DNA of 14,770 nt from contig CAKRHU010000006.1 of NCBI GenBank assembly GCA_934339215.1, positions 1 through 14,770 on the forward strand, read 5' to 3'. The notes below the pieces were generated by a model. It was not told the origin of the DNA and did no database searches. It saw only the letters and a list, made by a program, of their open reading frames with translations. This document shows, in pieces, positions 6,119-14,770 of the stretch (positions are counted from its first letter, which is position 1; every line of letters begins with the position of its first letter). Position numbers and translations under genes: made by a program. The stretch is from an uncultured Lacticaseibacillus sp. (lineage in GTDB: Bacteria > Bacillota > Bacilli > Lactobacillales > Lactobacillaceae).

Positions 6119-6799
6119 ATGTATCGGTACTTCATCCAACCCCAATTGAATCGGATCAATAATACCTTGATCGGCTATGAGTTGTTGATGAAGACTTACA
6201 CCGAAAATGGGTGGCGGCCTCCAGTCAGCTTTAGTGCCATTCCAGCACACACAGTCGCAGATGTTTTAGTGGCCACAACGAGTAAATTGGCATTAAAAAT
6301 TCCATCAGTTTCAGTGAATCTCAATCGCACGCAACTGCTTGATGATGAGGTTAATAGTGCCTTGATCAAAGCGCAGAACTTTTTGCGTCCCGTTAAGTTG
6401 GTGGTGGAGCTCACTGAAGAGCCGAGTGATAAACACATCACTTTTGACTTATTGGAACCGCAAATCAAACGTTATTTGGCCCGGGGGATGGAATTGAGTC
6501 TCGACGATGTGGATTCAGGGGATAATGATTTCAGCCATGTCAAAGATCTATTGCCTTATGCGTCTGAAATCAAATTTGCCTTGCAGAACTTTGATGAAAG
6601 TTTGGAAGATCCGGTACTTCATCAACGTGTCGAATTCTGGCAAAATTTGGCGCATCAACGCAATTTACGCTTCATTTTAGAAGGCATTGAAGACACTCAT
6701 GATGATGTGGTTGCCGATGAATTACGCATTGATTTGCGCCAAGGGTATTTTTACGGCAAGCCACACTTGTTGCGCTTAGCCCCTGATGATCCAGCATAA
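6119..6799 (+). CDS. Stand-alone EAL-domain protein (c-di-GMP phosphodiesterase family)
   Basis: 226 residues, almost entirely one EAL domain, with no GGDEF, sensor or membrane part. Residues matching the catalytic set are Glu21 (GYELL in place of EALLR), Asn67 (VNLN), Glu97 (VELTEE), Asp129 and Asp130 (SLDDVD), Lys152 (IKFA), Glu188 (EGIED) and Gln208 (QGYFYGKP). The Asp of the usual KID motif is replaced by Ala154, and the DDFG glycine context is changed, so activity may be reduced or altered; cleavage of c-di-GMP to pGpG is possible but unproven. ATG at 6119 has AAGGAG (6106-6111) 7 bases upstream; an in-frame TTG at 6113 lies too close to it. The stop codon overlaps the ribosome site of the NADH oxidase gene, so translation of the two is probably coupled. 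Many lactobacilli carry few or no c-di-GMP synthases. Confidence 0.88.
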   Translation: MYRYFIQPQLNRINNTLIGYELLMKTYTENGWRPPVSFSAIPAHTVADVLVATTSKLALKIPSVSVNLNRTQLLDDEVNSALIKAQNFLRPVKLVVELTEEPSDKHITFDLLEPQIKRYLARGMELSLDDVDSGDNDFSHVKDLLPYASEIKFALQNFDESLEDPVLHQRVEFWQNLAHQRNLRFILEGIEDTHDDVVADELRIDLRQGYFYGKPHLLRLAPDDPA

Positions 6800-6812
6800 G
6801 GAGGACAAGAAA

Positions 6813-8168
6813 TTGAGAATTGTGATCGTAGGGTGTACCCATGCTGGGGTGTCTGCAGTCAAAGCCATTAAAGCCTTTCATCCAGAAGCTGATGTGGTGA
6901 TTTATGAACGTGACGATAACGTCTCCTTTTTATCTTGTGGGATCGCCTTATACTTATCTGGTGAAGTGGAAAAGCTCTCTGACATGTTTTACGAAACCCC
7001 GGAACATCTTGCCAGTTTAGGTGTTGACGTCAAAATTCGCCATGACGTATTAGCCGTCGATGCCAAAACGCAAACCTTGCGCGTCCAAGATTTAAAGTCG
7101 AATGCGGTGTTTGATGATCATTATGACAAGTTGATCATGACCACCGGCTCATATGTGCAGGTGCCGCCATTATTTGGTATCGATGATTCTCGCGTGTTGA
7201 TGTGCAAAGATGCGCGTCAAGCAGAATTGATCAAAGCAGATACTGCGGCAGGCCAACATATTGCCATTGTCGGTGCCGGGTATATCGGCGTGGAGTTGGC
7301 CGAAGCTTTCGCCAATACTGGGCATAAAGTCAGCTTGATCCAAGGCAATGCCCAATTGTTGAACAATTATATCGATCCTGGGATGTCTGCCGAAATTGCC
7401 GAAAAGCTTGAAGCGCATGGGGTCGCAGTGCATTTGAATGCGCGCGTTGAGGCTTTTGAAGCTGGCGTTGGCGATGACGCCATTACCGTGGAAACTGCGT
7501 CTGGCAATATTGACGCCGATGTGGCCATTGTTTGCACCGGCTTTTTGGCCAATACCGCGTTGCTACAAGGCCAAGTCGCGATGGATCGTCATGGTGCATT
7601 GTTGACGAATCACTGGATGCAAACCAGTGATGAAAATATTTATGCTGCCGGGGATGCCTGTGCGGTGCATTTCAATCCAACGGGCAAATCCGCTTATGTG
7701 CCGCTGGCTTCTAACGCTGTGCGCCAAGGCTATATTGTTGGGCGCAACGTCTTTGGCAATACTCAAAAAGACCTCGGCACACAAGCGACAACGGCGATGC
7801 GGTTATTCGATCACACGCTGGCCACTACAGGCTTAACGCTGGTTCGGGCGAAAAAAGAAGGCATTCACGCTGATTCTGTGACGTATGTCGGCCCTTATCG
7901 CCCAGCGTTTATGGCTGGGCATGATGATGTGCGGATCACCTTGGTTTATTGTCTAGAGGATCGTCGGGTGCTTGGGGCACAGTTATGGTCGACCCATGAA
8001 ATCACCCAGTCCGCCAATGCCATATCTATCGCAATTCAAAACCGCAATACCATCGATGATCTCGCCTTTGTGGATATGTTGTTCAACCCGAATTATGATC
8101 AGCCATTTAATTATTTAAATCTCGTTGCGCAACAAGCAGTGACTCAAGCTGATCAAGGCAAAAATTAA
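6813..8168 (+). CDS. nox: FAD-dependent NADH oxidase, Nox family
   Basis: 451 residues, the usual length. It oxidises NADH with O2 and in lactic acid bacteria usually produces water, regenerating NAD+ and removing oxygen. The FAD-binding start (IVIVGCTHAG) is followed by the redox Cys in FLSCG, then the NAD-binding site VGAGYIGVELAEAF and the second FAD segment YAAGDACAV, and the C-terminal dimerisation domain with GLTLVRAKKEG and FNPNYDQPFNY. With TTG at 6813 as start, the active residues are exactly His10 and Cys42, as in streptococcal Nox. AAGGAGG (6798-6804), overlapping the EAL stop codon, lies 8 bases before this TTG. CoA-disulfide reductase is a related alternative, but the C-terminal motifs favour Nox. 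Cytoplasmic. Confidence 0.92.
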   Translation: MRIVIVGCTHAGVSAVKAIKAFHPEADVVIYERDDNVSFLSCGIALYLSGEVEKLSDMFYETPEHLASLGVDVKIRHDVLAVDAKTQTLRVQDLKSNAVFDDHYDKLIMTTGSYVQVPPLFGIDDSRVLMCKDARQAELIKADTAAGQHIAIVGAGYIGVELAEAFANTGHKVSLIQGNAQLLNNYIDPGMSAEIAEKLEAHGVAVHLNARVEAFEAGVGDDAITVETASGNIDADVAIVCTGFLANTALLQGQVAMDRHGALLTNHWMQTSDENIYAAGDACAVHFNPTGKSAYVPLASNAVRQGYIVGRNVFGNTQKDLGTQATTAMRLFDHTLATTGLTLVRAKKEGIHADSVTYVGPYRPAFMAGHDDVRITLVYCLEDRRVLGAQLWSTHEITQSANAISIAIQNRNTIDDLAFVDMLFNPNYDQPFNYLNLVAQQAVTQADQGKN

Positions 8169-8179
8169 GCTGATGACAT

Positions 8180-8223
8180 AAAAAATCCTTTATGATCGGA
8201 TTGATGATCATGAAGGATTTTTT
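8180..8223. terminator. Bidirectional terminator between nox and carB
   Basis: An 18-bp stem with one G-T pair (8180-8197 with 8206-8223, loop 8198-8205) has six A at one base and six T at the other. It begins 12 bases after the nox stop and 7 bases after the carB stop, so it can end both convergent transcripts. Confidence 0.93.
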
Positions 8224-8229
8224 AATGGG

Positions 8230-11200
8230 TCACGCCGGTTGTAACACGGCTTTCAGCAAACCAGTTAAAGTGGCAGTGCTGGTCAACAATGGGACTTGAT
8301 GACTCAGCGCATAATAGTTCAAGGGACTTGCGGTGGTTTGGTGTTCATCCAGATTCAAGACGGCCCAAGGCTTTTGTGCTGGAATTTGACCATCCCCAAG
8401 CGTCAACTTCACCCCGACATTGGCTAATTCACTGGCGAGCTCGGCAGTGGGTTGATGAGAACTCAATAACACATCGCCAGCTTTTGGCAAGGTGCAGTGA
8501 TAACTGTCGCACAAGGCTTTGGCTAAAGCTTCATGATAATCTCGACCTAAGCCGATGGTTTCGCCTGTGGATTTCATTTCAGGCGCTAAGCCAGTGACCA
8601 TGCCAGGTAATTTGGTGAAGGAGAAAACCGGTGCTTTGATCGCCACACCAGGTTTTGGCGTTGGACAGCCAATCGGCAAGTTCAAATCAGCTAAAGTTTT
8701 GCCGAGAATCAAATTCGTTGCCAGCTTCGCCAAAGGATAGCCGGTGACTTTGCTCATGAATGGCACAGTGCGGCTAGCACGCGGATTCACATCGATGACA
8801 TACAATTGATCGGCAACGATAAATTGCACGTTCATCATGCCGACGCAGTGCACCGCTTTGCCAATGGCCGTGGCAGTTTGGATGATTTCAGCTTGTTGCG
8901 CCGCAGTGAGGTGTTGTGGGGGATAAATGGCGATAGAATCCCCAGAATGAATGCCGCTGCCTTCCAAGTGCTCCATGATCCCAGGAATAAAGACATCTTG
9001 GCCGTCAGATAAAATGTCCACTTCACATTCCAAACCTTGCACATCATGATCGATCAAAATCGGCTGATGTGGGGCAGCAGCGATGGCTTTTTGCACATAT
9101 TCTGCCAGCTCAGATTCATCTTCGACAATCGCCATGGCCCGACCGCCTAAGACATAACTTGGCCGTACCATCACCGGATAGCCGACGACTGGGGCAATTT
9201 TCCGGGCTTCTTCAAGGTTCATGGCAGTGTCACCTTGAGGCTGATTGATGTGTAAATCGGCCAACAAGGTTTCGAATTCATGGCGATCTTCCGTTTGGTT
9301 GATGCCAGCTAAACTGGTGCCTAAAATCTTCACGCCGAGTTTGGCCAGCTTGGCCGTTAAGTTGATGGCAGTTTGGCCACCAAATTGGACGATGACCCCG
9401 AGTGGCTTTTCCAAATCGACGATGTGCATGACAGATTCTGCCGTCAGTGGTTCAAAATACAATTTATCCGAAATTGAAAAGTCGGTGGACACCGTTTCCG
9501 GGTTGTTGTTGATAATGATCGCATGATAGCCTGCCGCTTGAATCGCTTGAACACAATGCACTGTGGTGTAGTCAAATTCAACGCCTTGGCCGATGCGAAT
9601 GGGACCAGAACCGATAACGATGATGCTGTTGCCTAAAGGCTTAGACTCGTTTTCCCCAGGGAAGGCTGTGGAGTAGAAATAAGGGGTTTCTGAGGCGAAC
9701 TCCCCAGCACAAGTATCGACCATTTTATAAACTGGTGCTGGTAGTAAGGCGTTGACCACTGAATCAGAAACGCCAGCTGCTTGGGCGATCATCCCAGCGG
9801 TGAAGCCTAATTGATTGGCCGCTTGGGCCTTGGATACCGTTAACTGGCCAGTTTGCAAGCCAGTTAACGTGTTGAAAATGTGTGCCAGTTTATTCAAGAA
9901 AAACATGGTGATCTGCGTGTGCGCTTGGATCTTTTGTTTGGACCAACCTTGGCGCAAAGCTTCAAATAAATAAAATAGGCGCACATCGGTAGGGTGTTCC
10001 AAGGCCTCAGTGAGTTCTGATTCCGTCGGGGTAGTTTTAGGCAATAAAGTGGTTTGCATGTTGGTGTCTAATTCCAGAGACTGAACAGCTTTCAACAACG
10101 CTTCTTCAAACGTCGTGCCGATGCCCATCACTTCGCCAGTGGCCTTCATTTGCGTACCCAGTTGACGCTCAGCCGACACAAATTTGTCAAAAGGAAAACG
10201 CGGGATCTTGGCGACCACATAATCTAGGGTGGGTTCAAAGGCGGCAAAAGTGGTTTTAGTGACTGGATTTTGAATCTCTTGTAAGTTTAAGCCTACCGCA
10301 ATTTTGGCGGCAATTTTGGCGATGGGGTAACCGGTGGCTTTAGAGGCTAAAGCTGACGACCGGCTGACCCGCGGGTTGACCTCGATAATGTAGTACTGAT
10401 CAGAATTTGGGTCTTGGGCGAGCTGCACATTACAACCACCTTGAATATTCAACGCATCGACGATTTGCAATGAAGCTGAACGTAATTTTTGAAAAGTCGG
10501 ATCATCCAAGGTTTGATTTGGCGCCACAACGATTGAGTCGCCAGTGTGAATGCCGACCGGGTCAATGTTTTCCATACAGCAGACAGAAATAGTGGTCCCT
10601 GCGGCGTCACGCATCACTTCAAATTCAATTTCTTTATATCCGGCGATGGATTTTTCAATCAAGCATTCCGTGTTTGGGGATAATTCCAAACCGCGTTGGC
10701 CGATGATTTTCAATTCGGCTTCGTCATGTGCGATCCCACCACCAGTACCGCCTAAGGTGAAAGCAGGCCGGACAATCACGGGATATCCACAAGCATCGGC
10801 AAACTTTAAGGCACTGCCTAAATCATGAACCGTTAAGGATTGCGGGACCGGTTGGTGCAAGTCTTCCATTAACTGTTTGAAGGCTTGGCGATCTTCGGCT
10901 TGATGGATCGTATCTAAGCCAGTCCCTAATAATTGAATGTTGAGGCGCTTTAACACACCAGCTTCATCCAAGGCCACTGCCATGTTCAAGCCGGTTTGGC
11001 CGCCTAATGTCGGTAACAAAGCGTCAGGTTTTTCAACTTCTAAAATGTGAGTGACGGATTCTAAGGTCAATGGTTCCAAATAGATTTTATCGGCGATATC
11101 ATCATCAGTCATGATCGTGGCAGGGTTAGAGTTGATCAAGACCACTGAGTAACCTTCTTCACGCAAGGATAAACAAGCTTGGGAACCAGAATAATCAAAT

Positions 11201-11274
11201 TCAGCCGCTTGACCGACGATGATCGGGCCTGACCCGATCACCACGATTTTATGAATGTTCAAATTTTTAGGCAT
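8230..11274 (-). CDS. carB: Carbamoyl-phosphate synthase, large subunit
   Basis: 1014 residues. With CarA it makes carbamoyl phosphate from bicarbonate, ammonia (from glutamine) and two ATP. The two homologous ATP-grasp halves are plain: the first starts [20 protein letters not shown], the second (about residue 555) [20 protein letters not shown]; each has the metal-binding VNPR segment ([12 protein letters not shown] and [12 protein letters not shown]). After about residue 934 only some 80 residues remain, against roughly 138 in the E. coli allosteric domain that binds UMP, IMP and ornithine, so nucleotide control is probably weak or absent. This fits arginine-linked enzymes of lactobacilli. 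Its start overlaps the end of carA by 8 bases, indicating coupling and equal output. The rest of the protein is complete. Confidence 0.97.
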   Translation of the reverse strand: MPKNLNIHKIVVIGSGPIIVGQAAEFDYSGSQACLSLREEGYSVVLINSNPATIMTDDDIADKIYLEPLTLESVTHILEVEKPDALLPTLGGQTGLNMAVALDEAGVLKRLNIQLLGTGLDTIHQAEDRQAFKQLMEDLHQPVPQSLTVHDLGSALKFADACGYPVIVRPAFTLGGTGGGIAHDEAELKIIGQRGLELSPNTECLIEKSIAGYKEIEFEVMRDAAGTTISVCCMENIDPVGIHTGDSIVVAPNQTLDDPTFQKLRSASLQIVDALNIQGGCNVQLAQDPNSDQYYIIEVNPRVSRSSALASKATGYPIAKIAAKIAVGLNLQEIQNPVTKTTFAAFEPTLDYVVAKIPRFPFDKFVSAERQLGTQMKATGEVMGIGTTFEEALLKAVQSLELDTNMQTTLLPKTTPTESELTEALEHPTDVRLFYLFEALRQGWSKQKIQAHTQITMFFLNKLAHIFNTLTGLQTGQLTVSKAQAANQLGFTAGMIAQAAGVSDSVVNALLPAPVYKMVDTCAGEFASETPYFYSTAFPGENESKPLGNSIIVIGSGPIRIGQGVEFDYTTVHCVQAIQAAGYHAIIINNNPETVSTDFSISDKLYFEPLTAESVMHIVDLEKPLGVIVQFGGQTAINLTAKLAKLGVKILGTSLAGINQTEDRHEFETLLADLHINQPQGDTAMNLEEARKIAPVVGYPVMVRPSYVLGGRAMAIVEDESELAEYVQKAIAAAPHQPILIDHDVQGLECEVDILSDGQDVFIPGIMEHLEGSGIHSGDSIAIYPPQHLTAAQQAEIIQTATAIGKAVHCVGMMNVQFIVADQLYVIDVNPRASRTVPFMSKVTGYPLAKLATNLILGKTLADLNLPIGCPTPKPGVAIKAPVFSFTKLPGMVTGLAPEMKSTGETIGLGRDYHEALAKALCDSYHCTLPKAGDVLLSSHQPTAELASELANVGVKLTLGDGQIPAQKPWAVLNLDEHQTTASPLNYYALSHQVPLLTSTATLTGLLKAVLQPA

Positions 11275-12337
11275 GAGCGGCGACCTTCTTTTCCATTAAC
11301 TGTTTGAATTGGTTGAAGAAACCACTGGCATCTTTAGGACCAGGGTTGGCTTCTGGGTGATATTGAACGGTGAACATTGGCAGCCATTGATGCGCTAAGC
11401 CTTCAATGGTGCCATCATCACCTTCGATGGCAGTGACGACGAGATCTGTACCGGCAAGGCTATCTGGATCGACCATGTAGCCATGATTTTGGCTGGTGAT
11501 GATCGCATGATCTGAACCGATGGCATGGACGGGGTGGTTGATGCCGCGATGCCCGTATGCCATGGCAACAGTTTTGGCGCCATTGGCTAAGGCTAAAATC
11601 TGATGACCTAAGCAGATCCCGGCAGTCGGATACAAGTGTTCCAGTTTTTGAATCAGTGGTAGGACGTCATAATCGGCAGGATCGCCAGGGCCGTTGGATA
11701 ATAAAATGCCATCAGGATGCAGGTTTTGGATCATTGCCAAGTCCGTGGTATAAGGCACGACGGTGACGGAAATACCATTGTCCACTAAGGAGTCGATAAT
11801 GCCTTGTTTGGTGCCAAAGTCGATCATCACCACATGCTTGGCATGAGCCGCTTTACTATGATAAGTGGCGTGGCCAAGTTGGGGGGCCTTTTGACATTGG
11901 GCGAAGAGTTTGGTGTATACCGTATCAAAGTCGTCGACTAAGGGTTGATTCAACAACACCGCTTGCATCGTATGGGATTGGCGAATGTGTTTGGTTAATT
12001 GACGCGTATCCACGCCTTGAATGCCTGGTACGTGATACTTCAATAGATAGTCGTTTAACGTTTCGCCGTCAGGACCAGGTTCATTCTCTAAAGTATGAAC
12101 AATCGCGCATTGCGCTAAAACGCCAGTGCTTTGGTTGCGGGTCATGTCCACGCCATACGTGCCGATCAATGGATAGGTAAAAGTCAAAAGTTGGTTGGCG
12201 TAACTAGGGTCACTTAAGGCTTCTTGATAGCCGACCATACTGGTGTTAAACACCACTTCGCCAGCGATTTCATTGGTCGCACCAAACGCTGTGCCTTCAA
12301 AATGCGTCCCGTCTTGTAGGTAGAGATATTTTTTCAT
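11267..12337 (-). CDS. carA: Carbamoyl-phosphate synthase, small (glutaminase) subunit
   Basis: 356 residues, normal length. It hydrolyses glutamine and passes ammonia through a tunnel to CarB. The N-terminal CarA domain ([27 protein letters not shown]) is followed by a class I glutamine amidotransferase domain from about residue 168, with nucleophile Cys242 in GICLGHQ and the partners His327 and Glu329 in VQYHPEA. ATG at 12337 has GAGGTGG at 12344-12350, 6 bases away. First gene of carAB, divergent from argCJ across a region with ARG-box-like dyads. The predicted leader of about 46 bases is too short for a PyrR-type attenuator, which supports arginine rather than pyrimidine control. Confidence 0.97.
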   Translation of the reverse strand: MKKYLYLQDGTHFEGTAFGATNEIAGEVVFNTSMVGYQEALSDPSYANQLLTFTYPLIGTYGVDMTRNQSTGVLAQCAIVHTLENEPGPDGETLNDYLLKYHVPGIQGVDTRQLTKHIRQSHTMQAVLLNQPLVDDFDTVYTKLFAQCQKAPQLGHATYHSKAAHAKHVVMIDFGTKQGIIDSLVDNGISVTVVPYTTDLAMIQNLHPDGILLSNGPGDPADYDVLPLIQKLEHLYPTAGICLGHQILALANGAKTVAMAYGHRGINHPVHAIGSDHAIITSQNHGYMVDPDSLAGTDLVVTAIEGDDGTIEGLAHQWLPMFTVQYHPEANPGPKDASGFFNQFKQLMEKKVAAHA

Positions 12338-12368
12338 GTTGCGCCACCTCGTAAATTTATGCAGTCGA

Positions 12369-12437
12369 TATTCATTATTGCTTGTCCATATTTAACGGCA
12401 TATTCATGAGAATGTCAACGAAATATTCAGAGAATAT
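12369..12437. promoter_or_regulatory. ARG-box-like dyads over the carA promoter (candidate ArgR sites)
   Basis: Three elements resemble ArgR/AhrC operator halves (TGAATA / TATTCA): TATTCAT at 12369-12375, just downstream of the carA start point; ATTC-ATGA-GAAT at 12402-12413, between and touching the carA -35 and -10; and the perfect ATATTC-AGA-GAATAT at 12423-12437, just upstream. ArgR binds such pairs with arginine as co-repressor. No argR gene lies in the window. Confidence 0.6.
12390..12418 (-). promoter_or_regulatory. carAB promoter
   Basis: On the minus strand, a perfect -35 TTGACA (12418-12413) and TTAAAT (12395-12390) are separated by 17 bases. Transcription would start near 12383, about 46 bases before carA. 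Confidence 0.75.
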
Positions 12438-12465
12438 AGAGAAAATCCGTCAAAATCAGCTGAAA

Positions 12466-12490
12466 TATGAATAAATGTTGAATAAAAATT
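12466..12490. promoter_or_regulatory. Tandem ARG-box-like sites over the argC promoter
   Basis: TATGAATAAAT (12466-12476) and TTGAATAAAAATT (12478-12490) each resemble the left part of the Bacillus AhrC operator (consensus CATGAATAAAAATKCAAK). The second overlaps the likely argC -35 box, as expected for repression by arginine. Confidence 0.6.
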
Positions 12491-12506
12491 ACGAAAAGCT
12501 TGTATT
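12478..12506 (+). promoter_or_regulatory. Likely argC promoter
   Basis: TTGAAT (12478-12483) and TGTATT (12501-12506) are separated by 17 bases. The -10 is only a four-of-six match, so this is tentative. The leader would be about 53 bases. Confidence 0.45.
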
Positions 12507-12565
12507 TTGTGTCAGAAGGGGGTAAGCTACTGTCATTCAATATTTTGCATAAGTGAGGCAGACAC

Positions 12566-13597
12566 ATGAAAGTCGCAATCGTCGGGGTCACCGGTTATGC
12601 CGGCATGGTCTTATATCAATTATTAAAATCTCATTCAGAAGTTTCACAAATCAACTTATACGGCCATGATCAAAAACAAGCTCAACCATTATATGAAGCT
12701 GTCCCACAATTTGGACCAACGGAAACCACGCTGTTATTACCTTATGATGCTGATACCATCATGGCAGACAACCAAGTCGTGTTCTTTGCCACCAGTGCTG
12801 GGATCACCAACACTTTAGCCGTTCCTTTCATTAAAGTGCACTTCCCAGTGATCGATTTATCTGGGGACTACCGTTTGAAAGATCCCGCTCAATATGAGAA
12901 GTGGTATCACAAACCCGCCGCTGATCCCAAAGCTTTACAAGATGCCCACTTCGGGTTAGCCGAATTTGAAAATGCCCAAGGTCACACCTATGTCGCCAAC
13001 CCTGGGTGTTATGCCACGGCAACTCTTTTAGGCCTGGCGCCATTAATTCAACAACACTTGATCGTCAAAGATTCCTTGATCGTTGATGCCAAATCCGGCA
13101 CATCCGGCGCTGGCAAAAAGCTCACTTCGTTGACGCATTTTTCGCAAACCAACGAGAATTTACAACTTTATGGGATCAACACCCACAAACACATCCCAGA
13201 AATCATGCAAGAAGTCCAAACTTGGGATCCGGAAGTGCCAGCGTTGCAGTTCACCACCACTTTGTTGCCAGTCACCACTGGTTTAATGGCGACGATTTAT
13301 GCTAAGGCAGCCCCTGGTGTCAATGGTGCGGCAGTTGCCAAAGCTTTCAATGACACTTACCAAAATGATTTCTTCGTTCGCTTTACCGGCGAGCAATTGC
13401 CGACTTTGAAACAAGTCGTCGGCTCCAACTTTACCGATATCGGCGCCATTTATAACCCCGTCACTAATACGATCTTGGTGGTTTCCGTGATCGATAACGT
13501 GATCAAAGGCGCCGGTGGTCAAGCGATTCAAAACTTCAATCAATTGTTTAATTTCGATCCACTGGCCGGCTTACCAACGACAGTGGCGTTACCTTAA
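12566..13597 (+). CDS. argC: N-acetyl-gamma-glutamyl-phosphate reductase
   Basis: 343 residues, normal length. It reduces N-acetylglutamyl 5-phosphate with NADPH to the semialdehyde, the third step from glutamate to ornithine. The NADP-binding start VAIVGVTGYAG, the catalytic Cys148 in ANPGCYATA, the KSGTSGAG loop and the HKHIPEI segment with its active-site His are all present. ATG at 12566 has GAGG at 12555-12558, 7 bases upstream. First gene of the arg unit; argJ begins 19 bases after its stop. In L. plantarum the cluster order is argCJBDF divergent from carAB, which this matches as far as the window goes. Confidence 0.97.
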   Translation: MKVAIVGVTGYAGMVLYQLLKSHSEVSQINLYGHDQKQAQPLYEAVPQFGPTETTLLLPYDADTIMADNQVVFFATSAGITNTLAVPFIKVHFPVIDLSGDYRLKDPAQYEKWYHKPAADPKALQDAHFGLAEFENAQGHTYVANPGCYATATLLGLAPLIQQHLIVKDSLIVDAKSGTSGAGKKLTSLTHFSQTNENLQLYGINTHKHIPEIMQEVQTWDPEVPALQFTTTLLPVTTGLMATIYAKAAPGVNGAAVAKAFNDTYQNDFFVRFTGEQLPTLKQVVGSNFTDIGAIYNPVTNTILVVSVIDNVIKGAGGQAIQNFNQLFNFDPLAGLPTTVALP

Positions 13598-13616
13598 CTT
13601 TCAGGAGGATATGGAC

Positions 13617-14770
13617 ATGGCGATTTCAGGTGAATTCATTTGGCCAAAAGGGTATTACACGGATGGCGTCCAAGCAGGCTTGCGTGATCATAATGATATG
13701 GGGTGGTTAGTGTCCAAAGTCCCAGCTTCTGCTGCTGGGACCTATACCACCAGCCAATTTATTGCCGCACCGACCAAGTTGTGCAAACAATTGATTGCCA
13801 AAAATCATCACTTACAAGCCATCGTGATGAATTCTGTGATCGCCAACTCCTGCACTGGTACTCAAGGCTGGGAGAATGCTTTAGCGGAACAACAACAAGT
13901 GGCTGATAAATTGGAAATTGATCCGGAGCTGGTCGGTGTCGCTTCTACCGGCTTGATCGGCACTCAATTGCCAATGACCAAGATCCATGCCGGTATTGAT
14001 CAACTCCAATTGAAACAAGATATTGGGGTGACCACTGCGGTGATGACCACTGATACCCATGCCAAAATCGCTAGTGCTCAGTTGACCATCGATGGCAAAC
14101 CGGTCACCATCACCGGTTTCGCCAAAGGCAGTGGCATGATCCATCCGAAAATGGCCACCATGCTCGGATTTGTATTCACCGATGCCAATATTTCCGGGTT
14201 ACAACTCCAAGGGCTACTTTCTCAAACGGTCGATGAAACTTTCAATCAAATTACGGTGGATGGCGACACGTCAACCAACGATATGGTGACAGTGATGGCC
14301 AACGGTTTAGCAGACAATCATTTGTTGACCAGCGATCATCCGGATTATCCGGCGTTTGCCCAAGCGCTTAGCGGCGTGTTAGCAAAGTTGGCCCAAGGCA
14401 TTGCCTCAGATGGTGAAGGGGCGACTAAGTTAGTCGAAGTGAACATTCATCATGCTGCCACGCATCTTGAAGGCCAGCACGCGGCCAAAGCCATCGTCGG
14501 GTCCAACTTAGTCAAAGCGGCGATTTTCGGCGAAGATCCGAACTGGGGTCGGATCATCTCGGCATTAGGTCAAACTAACGTGAAAATCGACGTTGATCAT
14601 GTCTCAATCATGCTCAACGGTTTCAAATTAGTCGAAGATTCCTTGGAATTACCATTTGATGAAGCTGCCGTTAAACAAGCGATGGGGGATCATAAAATCA
14701 CCATCGAAGTGGATCTCAACGCCGGCGATGCCCAAGGCCAAGCTTGGGGTTGTGATCTCACTTACAATTA
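13617..14770 (+). CDS. argJ: Ornithine/glutamate N-acetyltransferase ArgJ, 3' end cut by window
   Basis: 384 codons are visible with no stop; the family usually ends near 400, so only a short tail is missing (the end, AWGCDLTYN, is close to the typical C-terminus). It moves the acetyl group from N-acetylornithine to glutamate, recycling acetyl and releasing ornithine. Like the family it should cut itself within MIHPKMATMLGF, between Ala180 and Thr181, with Thr181 as nucleophile of the beta chain. The ATG at 13617 has AGGAGG (13603-13608) 8 bases away; the ATG at 13611 is only 2 bases from it. It may be bifunctional (also using acetyl-CoA), as known for some Gram-positive clusters lacking argA and argE, but the sequence alone does not decide this. 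Confidence 0.95.
   Translation, partial: MAISGEFIWPKGYYTDGVQAGLRDHNDMGWLVSKVPASAAGTYTTSQFIAAPTKLCKQLIAKNHHLQAIVMNSVIANSCTGTQGWENALAEQQQVADKLEIDPELVGVASTGLIGTQLPMTKIHAGIDQLQLKQDIGVTTAVMTTDTHAKIASAQLTIDGKPVTITGFAKGSGMIHPKMATMLGFVFTDANISGLQLQGLLSQTVDETFNQITVDGDTSTNDMVTVMANGLADNHLLTSDHPDYPAFAQALSGVLAKLAQGIASDGEGATKLVEVNIHHAATHLEGQHAAKAIVGSNLVKAAIFGEDPNWGRIISALGQTNVKIDVDHVSIMLNGFKLVEDSLELPFDEAAVKQAMGDHKITIEVDLNAGDAQGQAWGCDLTYN

Noticed and set aside
12338..12383. PyrR attenuator or riboswitch in the carA leader
   Set aside because: The predicted leader is about 46 bases with no antiterminator/terminator pair.
12535..12550. Further ARG-box-like match (ATTCAATATTTTGCAT) near the argC ribosome site
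   Set aside because: The half-sites do not align with the operator spacing; probably chance in AT-rich sequence.

Overview
The window looks like a chromosomal segment of a lactic acid bacterium of the family Lactobacillaceae; the genus is not settled. The basis is strong Shine-Dalgarno sites (AGGAGG, GGAGG), frequent GTG and TTG starts, moderate GC, a water-forming-type NADH oxidase, and carAB divergent from argCJ, an arrangement known from Lactiplantibacillus plantarum. There are ten genes. All are intact except argJ, which runs off the right edge. No RNA gene, insertion sequence, phage gene or CRISPR array is visible, and no gene-free stretch reaches 300 bases.

Left (1-2549): a terminator from an unseen upstream + strand gene, then a minus-strand gene for a 726-residue three-part protein: an N-terminal helix-turn-helix, a lysine/alanine/proline-rich linker of about 330 residues, and a C-terminal DUF3800 domain that keeps its acidic motifs. 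This is the least understood and most interesting gene here.

Middle-left (2550-5130): a LysR-type regulator is divergent from a two-gene unit encoding a metal-binding lipoprotein of the ZnuA/PsaA class, without permease or ATPase in the window, and a cytoplasmic alpha-carbonic anhydrase. A perfect dyad lies in the divergent promoter region.

Middle (5172-8223): a RelP-type small alarmone synthetase on the minus strand is divergent from a unit in which a stand-alone EAL-domain protein is coupled by a stop/ribosome-site overlap to an Nox-family NADH oxidase.

Right (8230-14770): carB and carA (carbamoyl-phosphate synthase, overlapping genes) run leftward, and argC and argJ run rightward from a 228-base region with ARG-box-like dyads overlapping a good carA promoter. 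This is an arginine biosynthesis cluster: CarAB makes carbamoyl phosphate, while ArgC and ArgJ act toward ornithine. The short carA leader and the shortened C-terminal allosteric domain of CarB suggest the arginine-controlled enzyme rather than a pyrimidine-controlled one.

Each convergent or tail junction carries a long hairpin terminator, two of which serve genes from both sides. A possible shared theme is bicarbonate: carbonic anhydrase could supply the substrate of CarAB, but this is inference only.
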